Source: Dromaius novaehollandiae | Lineage: Eukaryota; Chordata; Aves; Casuariiformes; Dromaiidae | Assembly (NCBI RefSeq): GCF_036370855.1 | Contig: NC_088098.1 | Coordinates: 38,567,981-38,631,980 of the forward strand | Reading direction: 5' to 3' | Length of the DNA: 64,000 nt | Shown: piece by piece, positions 1 to 11,116 of the stretch | Position numbering within the stretch: position 1 is the stretch's first letter | Layout: the number at the start of each line of letters is the position of its first letter | Program-made: the position numbers and the translations under genes | Notes under the pieces: model-generated | Databases searched by the model: none | What the model was told of the DNA's origin: nothing | What the model saw: only the letters and a program-made list of their open reading frames with translations

Positions 1-647
1 AACAGGCTGATAAATTTTTTGAATCATAATTTCTAATGACAAGTGGCAGAAGTCTTAGGACTTCCTTCCCTAGCGCAACATCAGCTGAAAAGGCTGTGAA
101 GCCAACTACATAACTTCCTAACTTTGCCTTCTTCATTTCAGTGCTCTACACAAGGGAGACCAGATCAACACAAACAGCAGGAATGAGAGAAGCCCAACAC
201 TTCATCCTTCTTTCTCTCCTTGAATAACTAACACCCTCAATGTTTAAGAGAGATCTTGAAGAGGCTTGCAAAAAATAAGATAGCACCTAGCATATCTGCT
301 TGGCACATCTGATCTTGCAACAGGAGGGCACAATCCTGTTCCGGAAAATCATTTTTCAAAAAACCAAAATATTGACATTCCTGAAAGGGCAGCGTTCTCC
401 TTCAAGAGCGGAATCACATCCCTCTCACTGGTTAACTTCCTGAATGTTGCAACCATGTTTAAATTATTCTTCTGAAAGTGACCTATTTTGGGAAGATTTA
501 CTTACACAGTCTGTTATTGAGGAAGCTGGAATATATCTTGCTAAAGGAATGCTCAGTCAGGACCAAAGAAGCAAGCAACGCAGAAATAAAGGCTGCTCAG
601 AGGAATACATTGAAGTATTTCAGGACTGCTTGATAATCTTCTCAAAT

Positions 648-721
648 TAAAAAAAGGAAAGAAAAACAAAAAAGAACAAAAAAAGAGACCAAAGAAAGGA
701 AAAAAGAGAGAGAGAGAGATG
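648..721. repeat. Purine-rich (A/G) low-complexity tract
   Basis: About 75 bp of A and G with a short (GA)n run at its end. No gene signal; simple sequence in the CAPS2 region. Confidence 0.7.
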
Positions 722-2154
722 GCAAAGGGGACAGAAGATGCATTCCCACACATTCAGCACTACGGTATCTTAGACATAATGAAGGCAGGAAGGAAGGACA
801 CAGAAGACAAAAGAAAGCAATGAAGAAAGAGAGAAAGACCTTAGGAAATGGTCAAAGCCATATTAACCTTTTGTTAGCATTCCTGGAGCTAGACAGATTT
901 ATATGTATGAACTTTGCATTTTAAAAATATGGTAAAGCAAGAGGTGAAATTTTAGGCACCCATAGCTAAAAGGAGTGTAGCAACTCAAGCATGTCTGTAC
1001 TGCATGCTTATGATGCAGCAGAGAGAAACATAACCTATCTGTCGCTAAATGCTTACACTTCTACTTTAAGAGGCGCATAAATATCTACATCAGGTACATG
1101 GATACTCTGAGAAGTAACACACTCTTAGTCCAGTAATCTCAGAATCAGTCCGTTCGCAAAATGCATACATACAGTCCAAATTAAAGTCTAATTAAAGTCT
1201 AAAGTCTTAATTAACATGAGTTGCTATGTTTTCATCATCTATAAATTCTCTGAAACAGAAGCATTAAACTTTGAGTAGCATGCAGAAGTTTAAACAGTTT
1301 GAAAGACAAGGTGGGTAGCTGTTGCAAAGGAATGCTACTTATGGTCAAAACACCTTTTCAGACAACTACTTCCATTTGTTCTTGTGATAGACAGCTTTTC
1401 TGCTTTTCTGCTTTTATTCACAATTCTCCTAGATTCCTTCAATAACACTGTGTGAAGCAGAGCCCCTTGAAGGGAAAAGAAGAGACTGTGCCTTCTCTGG
1501 AGGAGCTACCAAGTCTGATCAGAAGAAATACTCTTCTATAGAGTAGAAGGTGTGGAAGACAGGGAGCCACAGCCTGGAGCAGTGAGCCTGCAGCCCCAAA
1601 ACTGTAGCAGATGCAGAGAAACGGCAAGGAGCCAGCAGCCTGGCTCAGCAGGGGTAGGCAAAACTCTCCTAGAGCAGGCTGCAACTCAGGCATCAACTTA
1701 ACAGCAATCCTGTGTAGATGCAAGAGACACAACGGGCAGCAGCAAAGCTGCACATATATATAATGCACACATATATGTAATACAAATAATATTTGTAACA
1801 TTTTGCCATGACTATGTATTGTGCATGATTATAAAAGAAAATAATCATGTAGATGGTATTATTCCTGAATTAATTGAAAGCTTTTGATATCTAATTGCTT
1901 GAAGATATAGGGATATCAGAAGACTACTGTTTGCAGCACTTCAGCCTTTTCCCTCCAATTACCACATTTGAAACACTTTCAAAATACTAACTGATGTACA
2001 ATGACAGCAGATTAAAAATAGTCTCTCAAATAAGCTCTTTCCTGTCACACAAAAGAAGTTAAAACATATTACATTTTCAGACTATACACTATAGTACTCT
2101 ACCATTCAGTTGCTAATGTTATTTTGTCAGTATGTATTTTTTCAGCTATTTTAC

Positions 2155-2196
2155 CTCTATTTTCTTCTGACAAGACTTTCTAGACATCTGTTTAAA
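2155..2196 (-). CDS. CAPS2: Possible fifth coding exon of CAPS2
   Basis: A 42-nt minus-strand segment has a good pyrimidine tract and tag acceptor on one side and a gtaaaa donor on the other. It is open in the phase expected after the 3359-3240 exon and reads FKQMSRKSCQKKIE. Human CAPS2 has a Lys/Gln/Cys-rich stretch (KYQQCKTEIKE) in about this place. The match is short and could be chance, and an additional exon between 3240 and 2196 may be missing. Confidence 0.3.
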
Positions 2197-2363
2197 CTAA
2201 AGGAAAAGAGAAATCAAATAGTAATTACCAAAACCTCTCTTGTATGAATGATCAAATAGAAAATTGCCACATTCATTTTTTTTCAAATTTAATTCAGGTG
2301 TAAGAGTCCAAAGGAAAGCCTTCCTTGCGTTCAAGGAACAACTTTGTAAAGAGGTAATTAAAT

Positions 2364-2520
2364 TACAGAATCACAGAATAGTTGGGGTTGTCAGGGACCT
2401 CTGAAGATCACCCGGTCCAACCTCCCTGCTCAAGCAGGGTCAGCTAGACCAGGCTACCGAGGACTGTGTCCAGTCAGGTTTATAGTATTTCCAAGGATGA
2501 AGATTCCACGATCTCTCTGG
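2364..2520 (-). mobile_element. CR1 LINE 3'-end fragment
   Basis: The plus strand shows the antisense CR1 tail: acagaatcacagaatagttgggg, then a diverged 'gatca..ggtccaacctccctgctcaagcagggtca' block and 'ccaaggatgaagattccac'. The ATTCTGTG-type end lies at the low-coordinate side, so the element runs on the minus strand. It is an old 5'-truncated copy without coding capacity, in the CAPS2 transcription unit. Confidence 0.8.
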
Positions 2521-3239
2521 AGTAACCTTTATTATGCGTATTACATATTATACTATATGTCAATTTATTATACCAGGTATTGATCCTGAAGTGTGTCGTA
2601 ACTTTATAAAACTGCTTGTTAACAGCTGGACCACTGATTTTCCTTGTAAAGCACCTAAGATTAGTGGCAGGGTAAGTTTCTCGATCATATAAATAAAATA
2701 GTAACACTGACCAGGAAATTTTAACAATAAAAGCACTCTGACAAACTGAATATAATTCCAAAGTTGACATTGCAACTCTGTTTTAAAGACATCACAATTC
2801 TGTCTTTAAAGACAAAAGATTATGAAAAACTCTATGAAATGGCTGCACTTAACTCCATATATGCTTAATGATCACTAATTATCTTATCTTTACTATTTTT
2901 ATAGGTTCCACTTTGTTTAAAAAGATAAACCAGTTACATGCTACCTCAAAGGTATTAAACTTTCCAATTGTTTTAGCAAATTCTTAATAAAGCTAGCTGC
3001 TAACATACGTCTTAAAAATTAGGAAAAGGGTAAATGAATCATGAAAATGGTATTTTTGAAATATTCTAGATGCTTCTCAGTAAAAAGTACTTCACCAAAA
3101 ATAATTTGGACCAATAGCACTCAGAGATATGAGTTTAATCAAATGAAAAGGAGAGAAGTTGTACAATAAAGTGAAGTATTTTTGCCTACATTATCCCTAA
3201 AGGGGCACACTTTACAGAGATGTATAAAGACAAACTGAC

Positions 3240-6200
3240 TTGTTGAGCCTGTTGATGCTGCGTGTATGGTGTTTGTAACAATGTTCTCCAACTTGAAGAT
3301 GAATCTAGAGGGCAAGTACGAGGATAACTTCTGCTGTATGGTATGCAAGAGTTCCCATCCTAAAACAAAAAGGACAAGCAATAGTAATTGTTACAGAGTG
3401 AAAGCAAAACTATATTTTATAAATTCCTGCAACACATGAATTCTAATAACTACTCAAGACAAAAATTAATTTATAATTACCTCTTCATCAGAATCTCCCA
3501 GCTTCCCTAGATCTAGGCATGGCACCCTGCAGGAGGTTAAAATGATTTTAATAGAAAAAGAACAGAACATACTGCTATTACAGCAAAAGCAAGCCATCTA
3601 TTAACTATTATTATTAGCTCCTTCACAAGAATTTTTCTACTATAAATAGTTTCACTACAATCGGAGAGAGCCTACTTGGAAAAATCCCAATTAACCCCTC
3701 TAGCCATTTCAGGAACTGGCCACAAAACTCTCCTTCATCCCCAGTTGTGGAATACACTAGCAGCTGCAAAGGGCTCGTTGAAGGCCTAACTTCACTCCCA
3801 GGCCCTGACAGCCCTAGCACGGCCATGCTGGCTGTTCTTCACTCTCCACCAGAGCTGCTGCAGCAAGGGCAGAAGTCGAGGATCCCTTATTCCCTTCTTC
3901 CACAATGGATCTGTGGCAACTTCTCTTTATAATCAGTCACGAGACAAACAGGAAGATACAGCTCTTTGGGATGCAAACCTTCAAAACTGTTGGAAGAGAT
4001 TAATACACTGCAAGCCAACTATACTTCAGTGTTTCATTCTACTTAAAGAAATTAAAATGTCTCCAATTCATCAACACATTTCTGAACTTTGTTTGTACTT
4101 TTTGTTGACTGCAACCTCCCAAAGGATGACAGTTTAAAAGGGTTCAGCCCAGCCCCCACTGATTTTCAGGGAGAGATGGCTGGCATCCCAAGAGGCAAGT
4201 TACTCTATTAGCACTGCATCAGGAAAAAAAAAAAAATGAAGAGTGTAGGAAATGTAACCAAGTATTTATTACAAACACATTAGACAACTGCAAGTCACAC
4301 TAAAACTTGCAAAACGTACCTTAAAATAGTCTCATCAAGACAGGAAATTTCAACCTCAAGCATGATAAAACTTCTCCCAAACACTCAGATATACTCTGGA
4401 GCAGTACTAAATTACATATTTTTCCTATTTTACTACCAATATTTCCAAACAATCCTATTTTAACAAGGTTACTTTGGGGAATTCTCTTTTTCATTAGAGA
4501 ATGACTGACAACACATAGAAATTGTTCTGCTCAGGTATGAAAAATCCTACATCATGGTCATGTATACTTGCAAAATAATACAGCAAGATACACAGGCTGT
4601 AAGAAATTTAAGTAAACAAAAAAATCTAAAGTATCAAATATGGTGCTTGGACTACCTGATGTTCCTTATCTGCAGACAAAATTATAAGGTTTTAAATGCT
4701 ATAAGCACTGCACAAAATTTCCCGCCACTTGTAAAAGCCCTTCACAACAGTTTCTCTGTAATTTTTACTCTAATACCTGCAAAGACAACCAACAATTAAA
4801 ATAAAAAATGCTTTTCTCTTTTTGCAGACTATTAAAAATATTCAAGAAAGGCTAGGTATAAATAAAAGCTGCAAGTATAACTCTCCCTGAGTACTACTCT
4901 GCAGTTAAGCTCAACCAAAAACAAATAAAGTTAATTCCAATTTAACTAACGCTGCAGAAAGTCTACTTTAAGTGTGTATCATAGAAAACAAACCTTTGAT
5001 GATAAATTTCACAGAGCACTCATACACATATCAATCCGATCAATATCGACAGGAATGCATTTTGTTAACAATGCACAGTTAAACAGATTGACAAAAAATA
5101 GGAGCAGACTTACTCCGGTGGACGAGGACCATGAGTAGCCAGTGTATCTGGTCTCCACCCCTAAAAGAACAACACATTATTACATACCTACAAGGATCAC
5201 GTCTAAAACATACAGCTTTCCTTGTAGCCTCCTCTAGAAGATTTAGAATGGATGCCTCAAAATATGTGAGAAATATTTGACTGTGATACTGTTAATAAGA
5301 GGACAAAACAAAAAAACTTCTCATTGAAAGTTGACTCTTACAGATCATAAGTGAGACTAACAGACTCATTATTCATCAGGAGAGAAAGATTTTTAGTCAT
5401 TAAGGGTCCGGAATAATGTCCATGCCAGCTATTAATAAGACATTAAAAAAATACTCCATGCTCCTGGAACTTTGATTGTACAATCACTGCTCACAAGGTC
5501 TTAGGTCATATGCTCTTTGTTGGCTGGGGAGTCTCTGAACCAACCCCTCATCCAAGCCATAAACCAAAAACCCAATACAGCCAGTCAGCTGGCTTACATG
5601 GAGCTAGCTCAGAGCAGCATAGTTATTTTCTGTACTGTACAATCCTAGCTTTAATATAGTACCACATGATGACGACTACACAGTTTCTAGTTTATTCTGC
5701 ATGGCACTATGCCACACACACTTTGCCATTGTAGCAAAGCCGTAACACACCAAAAAAAGAAAGAAAAAAAAGAATATCAAAAGCCAAAGCTCCATCTATC
5801 CCACTAACACATATCTGAAGACAGCCAACAGAAAATCCTTAGGGAGGACTGTGCGACTGGGGCAAGTATATAGTAACAACTCCCCCAACCAGCCTCCCAG
5901 TGTGAAAAAACTTGTGGTTCAGGGATGTTCTGAGCCGGGGCCAGCACCTCAGTTATTAACAGTCTTCAGCTCAGCTCAGAGATCTCTGCATCACAGTCTG
6001 AACTGAGCAGACATCCTACTTCCAGCTGTGGCCCAGTATCTTTCATGATTTGAGAACGGTAGCCTACCCATGCGGGAAAAGGAAACGGGGAAAAGGAAAC
6101 GGGGAAAAGGAAACGGGGAAAAGGAAACGGGGAAAAGGAAAAGTTCACAGCTGAGCAACACTACCCTCTAGTGCCTTTGAAAAAGGCTTTTCAGTTTCCT

Positions 6201-7740
6201 CCAGGAAGGTCACGCATATAAAACACCACCACCTCGTGGTTAAATATGTAAAAAGCTGTTTCAAGATCTAACACAATTTAGTCTTACTCTTTAGGACATG
6301 CTTACAGATGAATACACAGGGCACTGAGTCACATATATTTTTGCAGTGCTTTAAATCACAAATATATATTTTTATGTATCGTTTCAACAGCCTTAAAATA
6401 AACAGCACAGCATATTCTAGACTTTAAAGTCTTAAAATAATTCCTTTTCCAGATGGCATCTAACCATGAGGAAAACAATCACATCCACAAAATCACCTTG
6501 AAGACAGTCCAAATATACTACTTGAAGAACATAATTTTAACTTAATTTTAATCTATGATTTAACAAGCCACCAAGAAGCAGAAGTACCAGGAAGTTCACA
6601 TTTGGAAACTGATGGGCATGAGGAAGAGAAGGAAAAAGGGGCAAGAGTTTAGAGAAAAATATGCACATTTCCTTTACAACCTACAGTAAATGCCCCAAAT
6701 GCTGTTGTTGTATACCAAATCTTTCATTCTCAAAAAAACTGGTTAAGGGATACCATTATAAAATTTCTTAATATGCATTACAAACAGTGTCTTTACATTC
6801 CAAATCAAACAAACAAAAAAGAAAAACAGCAGTTTGGCAGTCAAACTCCAGGAATTCCTAATATGGTCATCCACCCACAATATGGAAGTTAAATGGGTGT
6901 TTGGGGGCTGATGGAAGATTACAGATTAACTTTTAATTCATGGGCATAAAGTACACATTATCTCTGTGAAAAATCAATTGTTATTAAAAATATTAGTAAT
7001 TACATTGGTTATAATGAAAGCAATGACTCTTGTAATCTGATATTATATTTATACTAATCAAGCATGTAATTTACTGGTTTTCAAGTTAGCCTGAAAGTCT
7101 CTGCTACGGTTATCTTGTGAGGGTTGCACACCTACCTTATCTCCTCATTAGGATGCCTGCAAAAACCAAAATTCCCTTCATAACGAATGCTGAATATTGA
7201 GATTTATTTTACACAATGTCAGTCTGTAATTAGGCCTTCTGAAATTATGTTTTGGGGGTTGCTTTACTTTATTGCTCTCTTGCAAAACAAAAAAACCATG
7301 AATACACCAAAATCTGGTATCAGATTCACCAATAGTCTGAAACAGTGCAGAGCCAAGGTTCAACTCCCTGTTGCACTTAATTGCAAGTACTGGCTTGTAC
7401 CAGAGTTCCCCACATCCCAAGTAAGTACCTAGAGGATCAGTTATTTAGGATGGCCGTCTCCCTCTGAAATTCTCTCCTTCATTTGAGAAACTGTTATATT
7501 GAACTGTAACTTTCTCACAAAAATAACCTCTTAAAAAGTTTCTTTCTCTACAGTATAGATTATAAGCTTGAACTAAACACCTTCTAAAGTGTGATTAAGA
7601 GATTTGTAAAAATTTCAAAGTAGGGAGGAAAAACGGCCACAGGCCTCCCATCAACATACTTGACTATATTTCTTCCCCCTCGAGGCCAGCTGAGTCTGCC
7701 TTCGAGGGGACGCAGCAACTCCTTTAACCTCCAAATCCAT
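3240..7740 (-). CDS. CAPS2: Calcyphosine-2, N-terminal part (gene continues left of the window)
   Basis: Four coding exons read on the minus strand: 7740-7660 (start ATG at 7740-7738), 5160-5114, 3526-3481 and 3359-3240. Frames join without a stop (junction phases 0, 2, 0, 0) and give 98 residues beginning MDLEVKGVAASPRRQ. As I recall it, human CAPS2 begins MDLEVKGVAATSRSQ; later segments VPCLDLGKLGDSDEE and LLQTPYTQ also match human VPRLDLGSLVDSDDED and CQTPYTQ. Calcyphosine-2 is a cytoplasmic protein with EF-hands in its C-terminal half; those exons are not in this window. Donors are gtatgt, gtaagt, gtaatt and gtcagt; the last is weak, and a gtaaag a few codons further on is an alternative end. 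The ATG exon has its acceptor at 7758, so translation starts in the second exon. A possible further exon is listed separately. Identity is firm, but the 3' structure is incomplete here. Confidence 0.88.
6073..6141. repeat. 14-bp minisatellite in a CAPS2 intron
   Basis: Five near-perfect copies of ggggaaaaggaaac in a row, purine-only on the plus strand except for the single C of each unit. It lies in the intron between the 7660 and 5160 exons. The uniform copies suggest recent expansion. Confidence 0.9.
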
Positions 7741-8639
7741 GGTGCCCTTCAGAATAAACTGAAAAACAGAAAAGACTATTAGAATATCATGTGTCTTCTA
7801 TGCGAGTACTCTTGTAAATAAATATTACATTAGAAAAAATGTCTACCATTGATAAACTTAGGTGTTTTCTTCAGTAAGCTATGAAAACGTCACTAGCTTT
7901 TTCACCTCCTCTTAATTTTAATCTTTTCTTACTAACGCTTTACTAGGTCTCTGTTCAAATTTCTCTCTTAGCCTCAGGTTTTGCCCCCTCACTCCCTTAC
8001 CTTTACACATCTTTATGTACCCTCTCACGTCAGCACTACCGGTTTGTCACCTCCTGTCAGCACCAACCCTTTCCTACTCCTGACTTACAGCTGCTCCCCT
8101 GCTCCCCACTGCACGGTGCCTTGGCACCGGGTATTTTCCGCGAGGCCCAGTGACCCTGCCGCCTCCTGTCAGCCTCTCAGGGCGCCAGGCCCTCATCTCA
8201 CCTCTGCTCTGCTAATTTCTCCCTCCACCCAGCTAGCTTTGAACCACGAGCCCGCTGTTTAATCCCCATAAGTCAGAGAGTCCAGTTTTAAATCACCGCA
8301 CGCCACGGCTGACCCTATTTCTACTCACTGAACAGATTTTAACCCCCAGGTAGCCTTCGCTTTACCAAGCAGGAAGCGGAGCGGTATGGTCCCTCAGAGA
8401 GATGTGAGAGCTGCTTGCGAAACAGAAGTTAACTGAGAAAACAAATAATAAAAAAGCAGGCCTCCAGGCACAGGCCCTTCTTCAAGGCATTTAAAGTGAA
8501 AACGCCTCCATCTTCACATAACCTCAAGCCCTGTTACTGAAATGTTTTCCCAGACGAAGGGAAGGGGGCTAGGGAGAGGGGGGACACGACACTGTTGCAT
8601 TTCTGCCGTTAACACGCTAATAAAACAACTTTATCCCAG

Positions 8640-9100
8640 AGGGTCGCTGCGAGACGGAAAGGAGCCGCGGCAGGGAAAGAGGCCTCGCCTTCCCGCGAGA
8701 GCAGCGGGCCAGCTCCCCACACCGGGGGGGAGGGGGAGGCGGCGGCCCAGCGCCGCTACCCGCCGCGTCGCCGCGGCAACCGCCCCGCCGCGCCCCCCGC
8801 GTTGCCATGACGACAGCGGCGCAGCCGTTGGGTGCGGGCCGTGGCCCCTCCCCAGGCCGCGGCCCCCGCCCCGGCCGCGGCCCCCGCCCCGGCCGCGGCC
8901 CCCCGCCCCGCGCAGTACCTGCCCGCCGCCCCTCGGCGCTCCCGAGCGCGGCCCCGGGCGCCGCCTGCTGCCCGCCGAGCGGCCGCCCCGCCTCGTCGGC
9001 CACGGCCGCCCCGCGGGCGGGCGGGGGCGCTGTGAGGGGTAGAGCAGGGCTGGCGACACGCCGCTTCGGCGGAGCCTGGAGGATCAATTCCTCCTGAGCA
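8640..9100 (-). promoter_or_regulatory. CAPS2: CpG-island promoter and non-coding first exon of CAPS2
   Basis: About 450 bp that are very GC-rich and dense in CpG, in otherwise AT-rich DNA, upstream of the CAPS2 coding exons. On the minus strand a consensus donor (cgggcag|gtactg) ends a probable untranslated first exon at 8919. The next exon starts at 7758 and carries the ATG. The transcription start is inferred to lie between about 8920 and 9090. The open frames in both strands here come from GC-richness, not genes. A gene sharing this promoter on the plus strand is not evident. Confidence 0.6.
8855..8910. repeat. 18-bp GC-rich tandem repeat in the CAPS2 promoter
   Basis: About three copies of the unit ggccgcggcccccgcccc directly next to the inferred first-exon donor. 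Each copy holds SP1-like GC boxes, so copy number could affect promoter strength (inference). Confidence 0.75.
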
Positions 9101-9754
9101 AATGCCCTGCTCGCCGTCCGGCTCCTCCTGCGATCAGTCGCCCCGCAGGTGTATTAAAAATACATGGTTGTTCCACAAGCGGAGGGAGATCCCATCGGCT
9201 GCCGTTCGGTAGCACTGAGCAAAGAGCCCTAGCAGCGCTATTCCTGGACAGGCAGCGCAGGAACGCAGCGCGCCGGGGGCTGCCCGGGCACCCAGCTGCC
9301 ACACCACCAGCACGCCCCTCGCACCAGGAAAGCACTGCTAGCTCGGCACCGTGCAGGGCACACGGCCGTCGCGTGTCACACGGGTTCACATCCTAGCGGA
9401 GGCTGAGCAGGCCCACCAGGATGGCCCCAGAATTTAAGGAGGCTGAAAGCAAAGACCTCAAAGTAAGAGCAAAAAAAGCTCACAATGACTCGCTGTAGCC
9501 CAAGGTTAGCGATGCTGCAATTGCCTAAAAGTAGCTTGAAGCTCTATGGACAAAGAGTTCAAGGATCAGCAGCATCCACAGAAGGCAAAATGGGAATGCC
9601 ACAGCCTAGATGACTCAGAGACCACCCAGGGCAGTGAAATCCTGCAGCTGAGCATGTAGCAATGCCGGTTGCAACAATACTGGCATGCACCATTTGGAGC
9701 ACAGCATTACTGACCAGTGTCTACACTGGCTCTCACAGCAATGAGTGATGGAGC

Positions 9755-9815
<61 letters not shown>

Positions 9816-10350
9816 CACACTTTAGCAGCACAGCAAACTCTATTCCAACTCCTTGATTCTCTCTGATCAAAGACTTAACAACAAAAAAAAACACATTAAT
9901 TAGCTTTAATAGCCATCCAGCAGAGGGTTAGCCACTAGGCAATTCAGATTTTTTTGAGCACTTCCGGTTGTCTTGAATGACCAGACCTAGGCCGGCTACT
10001 TTTAATCAAACTGTATCTAAGAAGCAGGTTCTGATTCATCCATTCTGTCCATACTGTCAAAGCTACTTGTTAAGTAATTTCTGCCATAAAGTGTGCCAGT
10101 TTCATAGGCATGTACAGCCAGTGAACAGAAAATTAATAGAAAATAAAGGTCTGGACATAAATCACTGACTAAGGAAAAAAGTGCTTTTCTGAGCATTGAT
10201 CTAAAACATTTGAAAAAGCCACTGTCAAAGTGGTACAATCCAGTTTAAAAAAGAGCCTCCAGCTCTTGAATGATACATAGCAATGTGTCTGTTAATACTG
10301 ATGTTAGTAAGAAAAAAAGTAGTACGAAACACCAAAAGACCAGATTCTAT
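9100..10350. other. Intergenic DNA between CAPS2 and the RIC3/CCDC107-like gene
   Basis: Lies upstream of the CAPS2 promoter and downstream of the 3' end of the next gene. Apart from the TA/CA microsatellite I see nothing supportable. Confidence 0.5.
9754..9816. repeat. (TA)n(CA)n microsatellite
   Basis: About 11 TA units followed by about 18 CA units and a short TATATC end. Likely length-polymorphic. An apparent minus-strand frame rich in Val-Cys and Ile-Tyr pairs is only this repeat translated. Confidence 0.95.
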
Positions 10351-10353
10351 GAT

Positions 10354-10359
10354 TTTATT
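10354..10359 (-). terminator. Candidate polyadenylation signal of the RIC3/CCDC107-like gene
   Basis: AATAAA on the minus strand about 760 nt beyond the stop codon at 11119-11117. It is the first clear canonical hexamer I noticed downstream; other variants are possible. Confidence 0.4.
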
Positions 10360-11116
10360 ATATATACAAAACACAGACAATATCGCTAATGGGTATCAGT
10401 CAGTTAATAGGCAGCTGTCGAGTTTAACCGATGACAGTTGGGTAAGAAATGGAAGTGAGCCAACGTACTGTATTAAGGTTCAAACTGGCATATGAAACTA
10501 TACATCAATCCTCAGGCAACAGCACATGTGAAGTTATAGGACTTGTTTTGAAACAAATAAACCTGGCTTAGCAAACAGACATAATTATTTTGAAGTAGTG
10601 TCTGTGGTTAAATTTCTCTCTCCAAATAAAGTCTGTCTATGAAAGCATCTCTGAGATTTAACTCCATACTTCTTTTCATTTCTCACTGGAGAAGTTTTTC
10701 ATGAAGAGCTAAACTCATCAGTGCAAGCACTCTGATGAACTCAAGAAACTCACAGTTAAAGGATGCAGTAAGCTTACTAGCTACAAAACATCTTGGAAAC
10801 ATCTATTCATTATAGTTTTAATTATAAGAGATCCCAATATTTTACTGAAGCTTCAGATATAATTACAATGCCATTATATACAGAGAGTACAGAAATATTT
10901 TCTATAGGAAAAAATAAATAGAAAAAGTATGTAAACATCCCAAGTGAAATTCTGCTGCCATTGAAGCCAGTTACAAAACTGCCACAGATATTAGCACAGA
11001 CAATATTTCACCCTCCTTTTAAAGCATACAGCAGTGCATGTAACTTGGTTCAAAACAGTTTAAAGTGCATACCATACTGTGAAGAAAAACATAAGCTTTT
11101 GGATGTTTTACATATT

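Larger units (their letters stand above)
1..3239. other. Left flank, presumed CAPS2 intronic sequence
   Basis: AT-rich DNA with the CR1 fragment, the purine tract and one candidate exon (2155-2196). I found no stretch encoding the EF-hand or middle part of CAPS2. An open frame on the minus strand around 1439-1801 is Leu/Cys-rich and matches nothing I know. Confidence 0.5.

Noticed and set aside
7136-7156. A 21-nt minus-strand segment with a good acceptor and gtaggt donor, between two CAPS2 exons
   Set aside because: In the required phase it reads Ala-Ser-stop, and joining the 7740-7660 and 5160-5114 exons directly gives the human-like sequence. At best it is a rare cassette exon.
8542-9097. 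Several overlapping open frames of 67-166 codons on both strands
   Set aside because: They are CpG-island by-products: Pro/Arg/Ala/Gly-rich, overlapping in all frames, with no homology or splice logic.
9615-9818. Minus-strand frame with Val-Cys and Ile-Tyr repeats
   Set aside because: It is the (TA)n(CA)n microsatellite translated.
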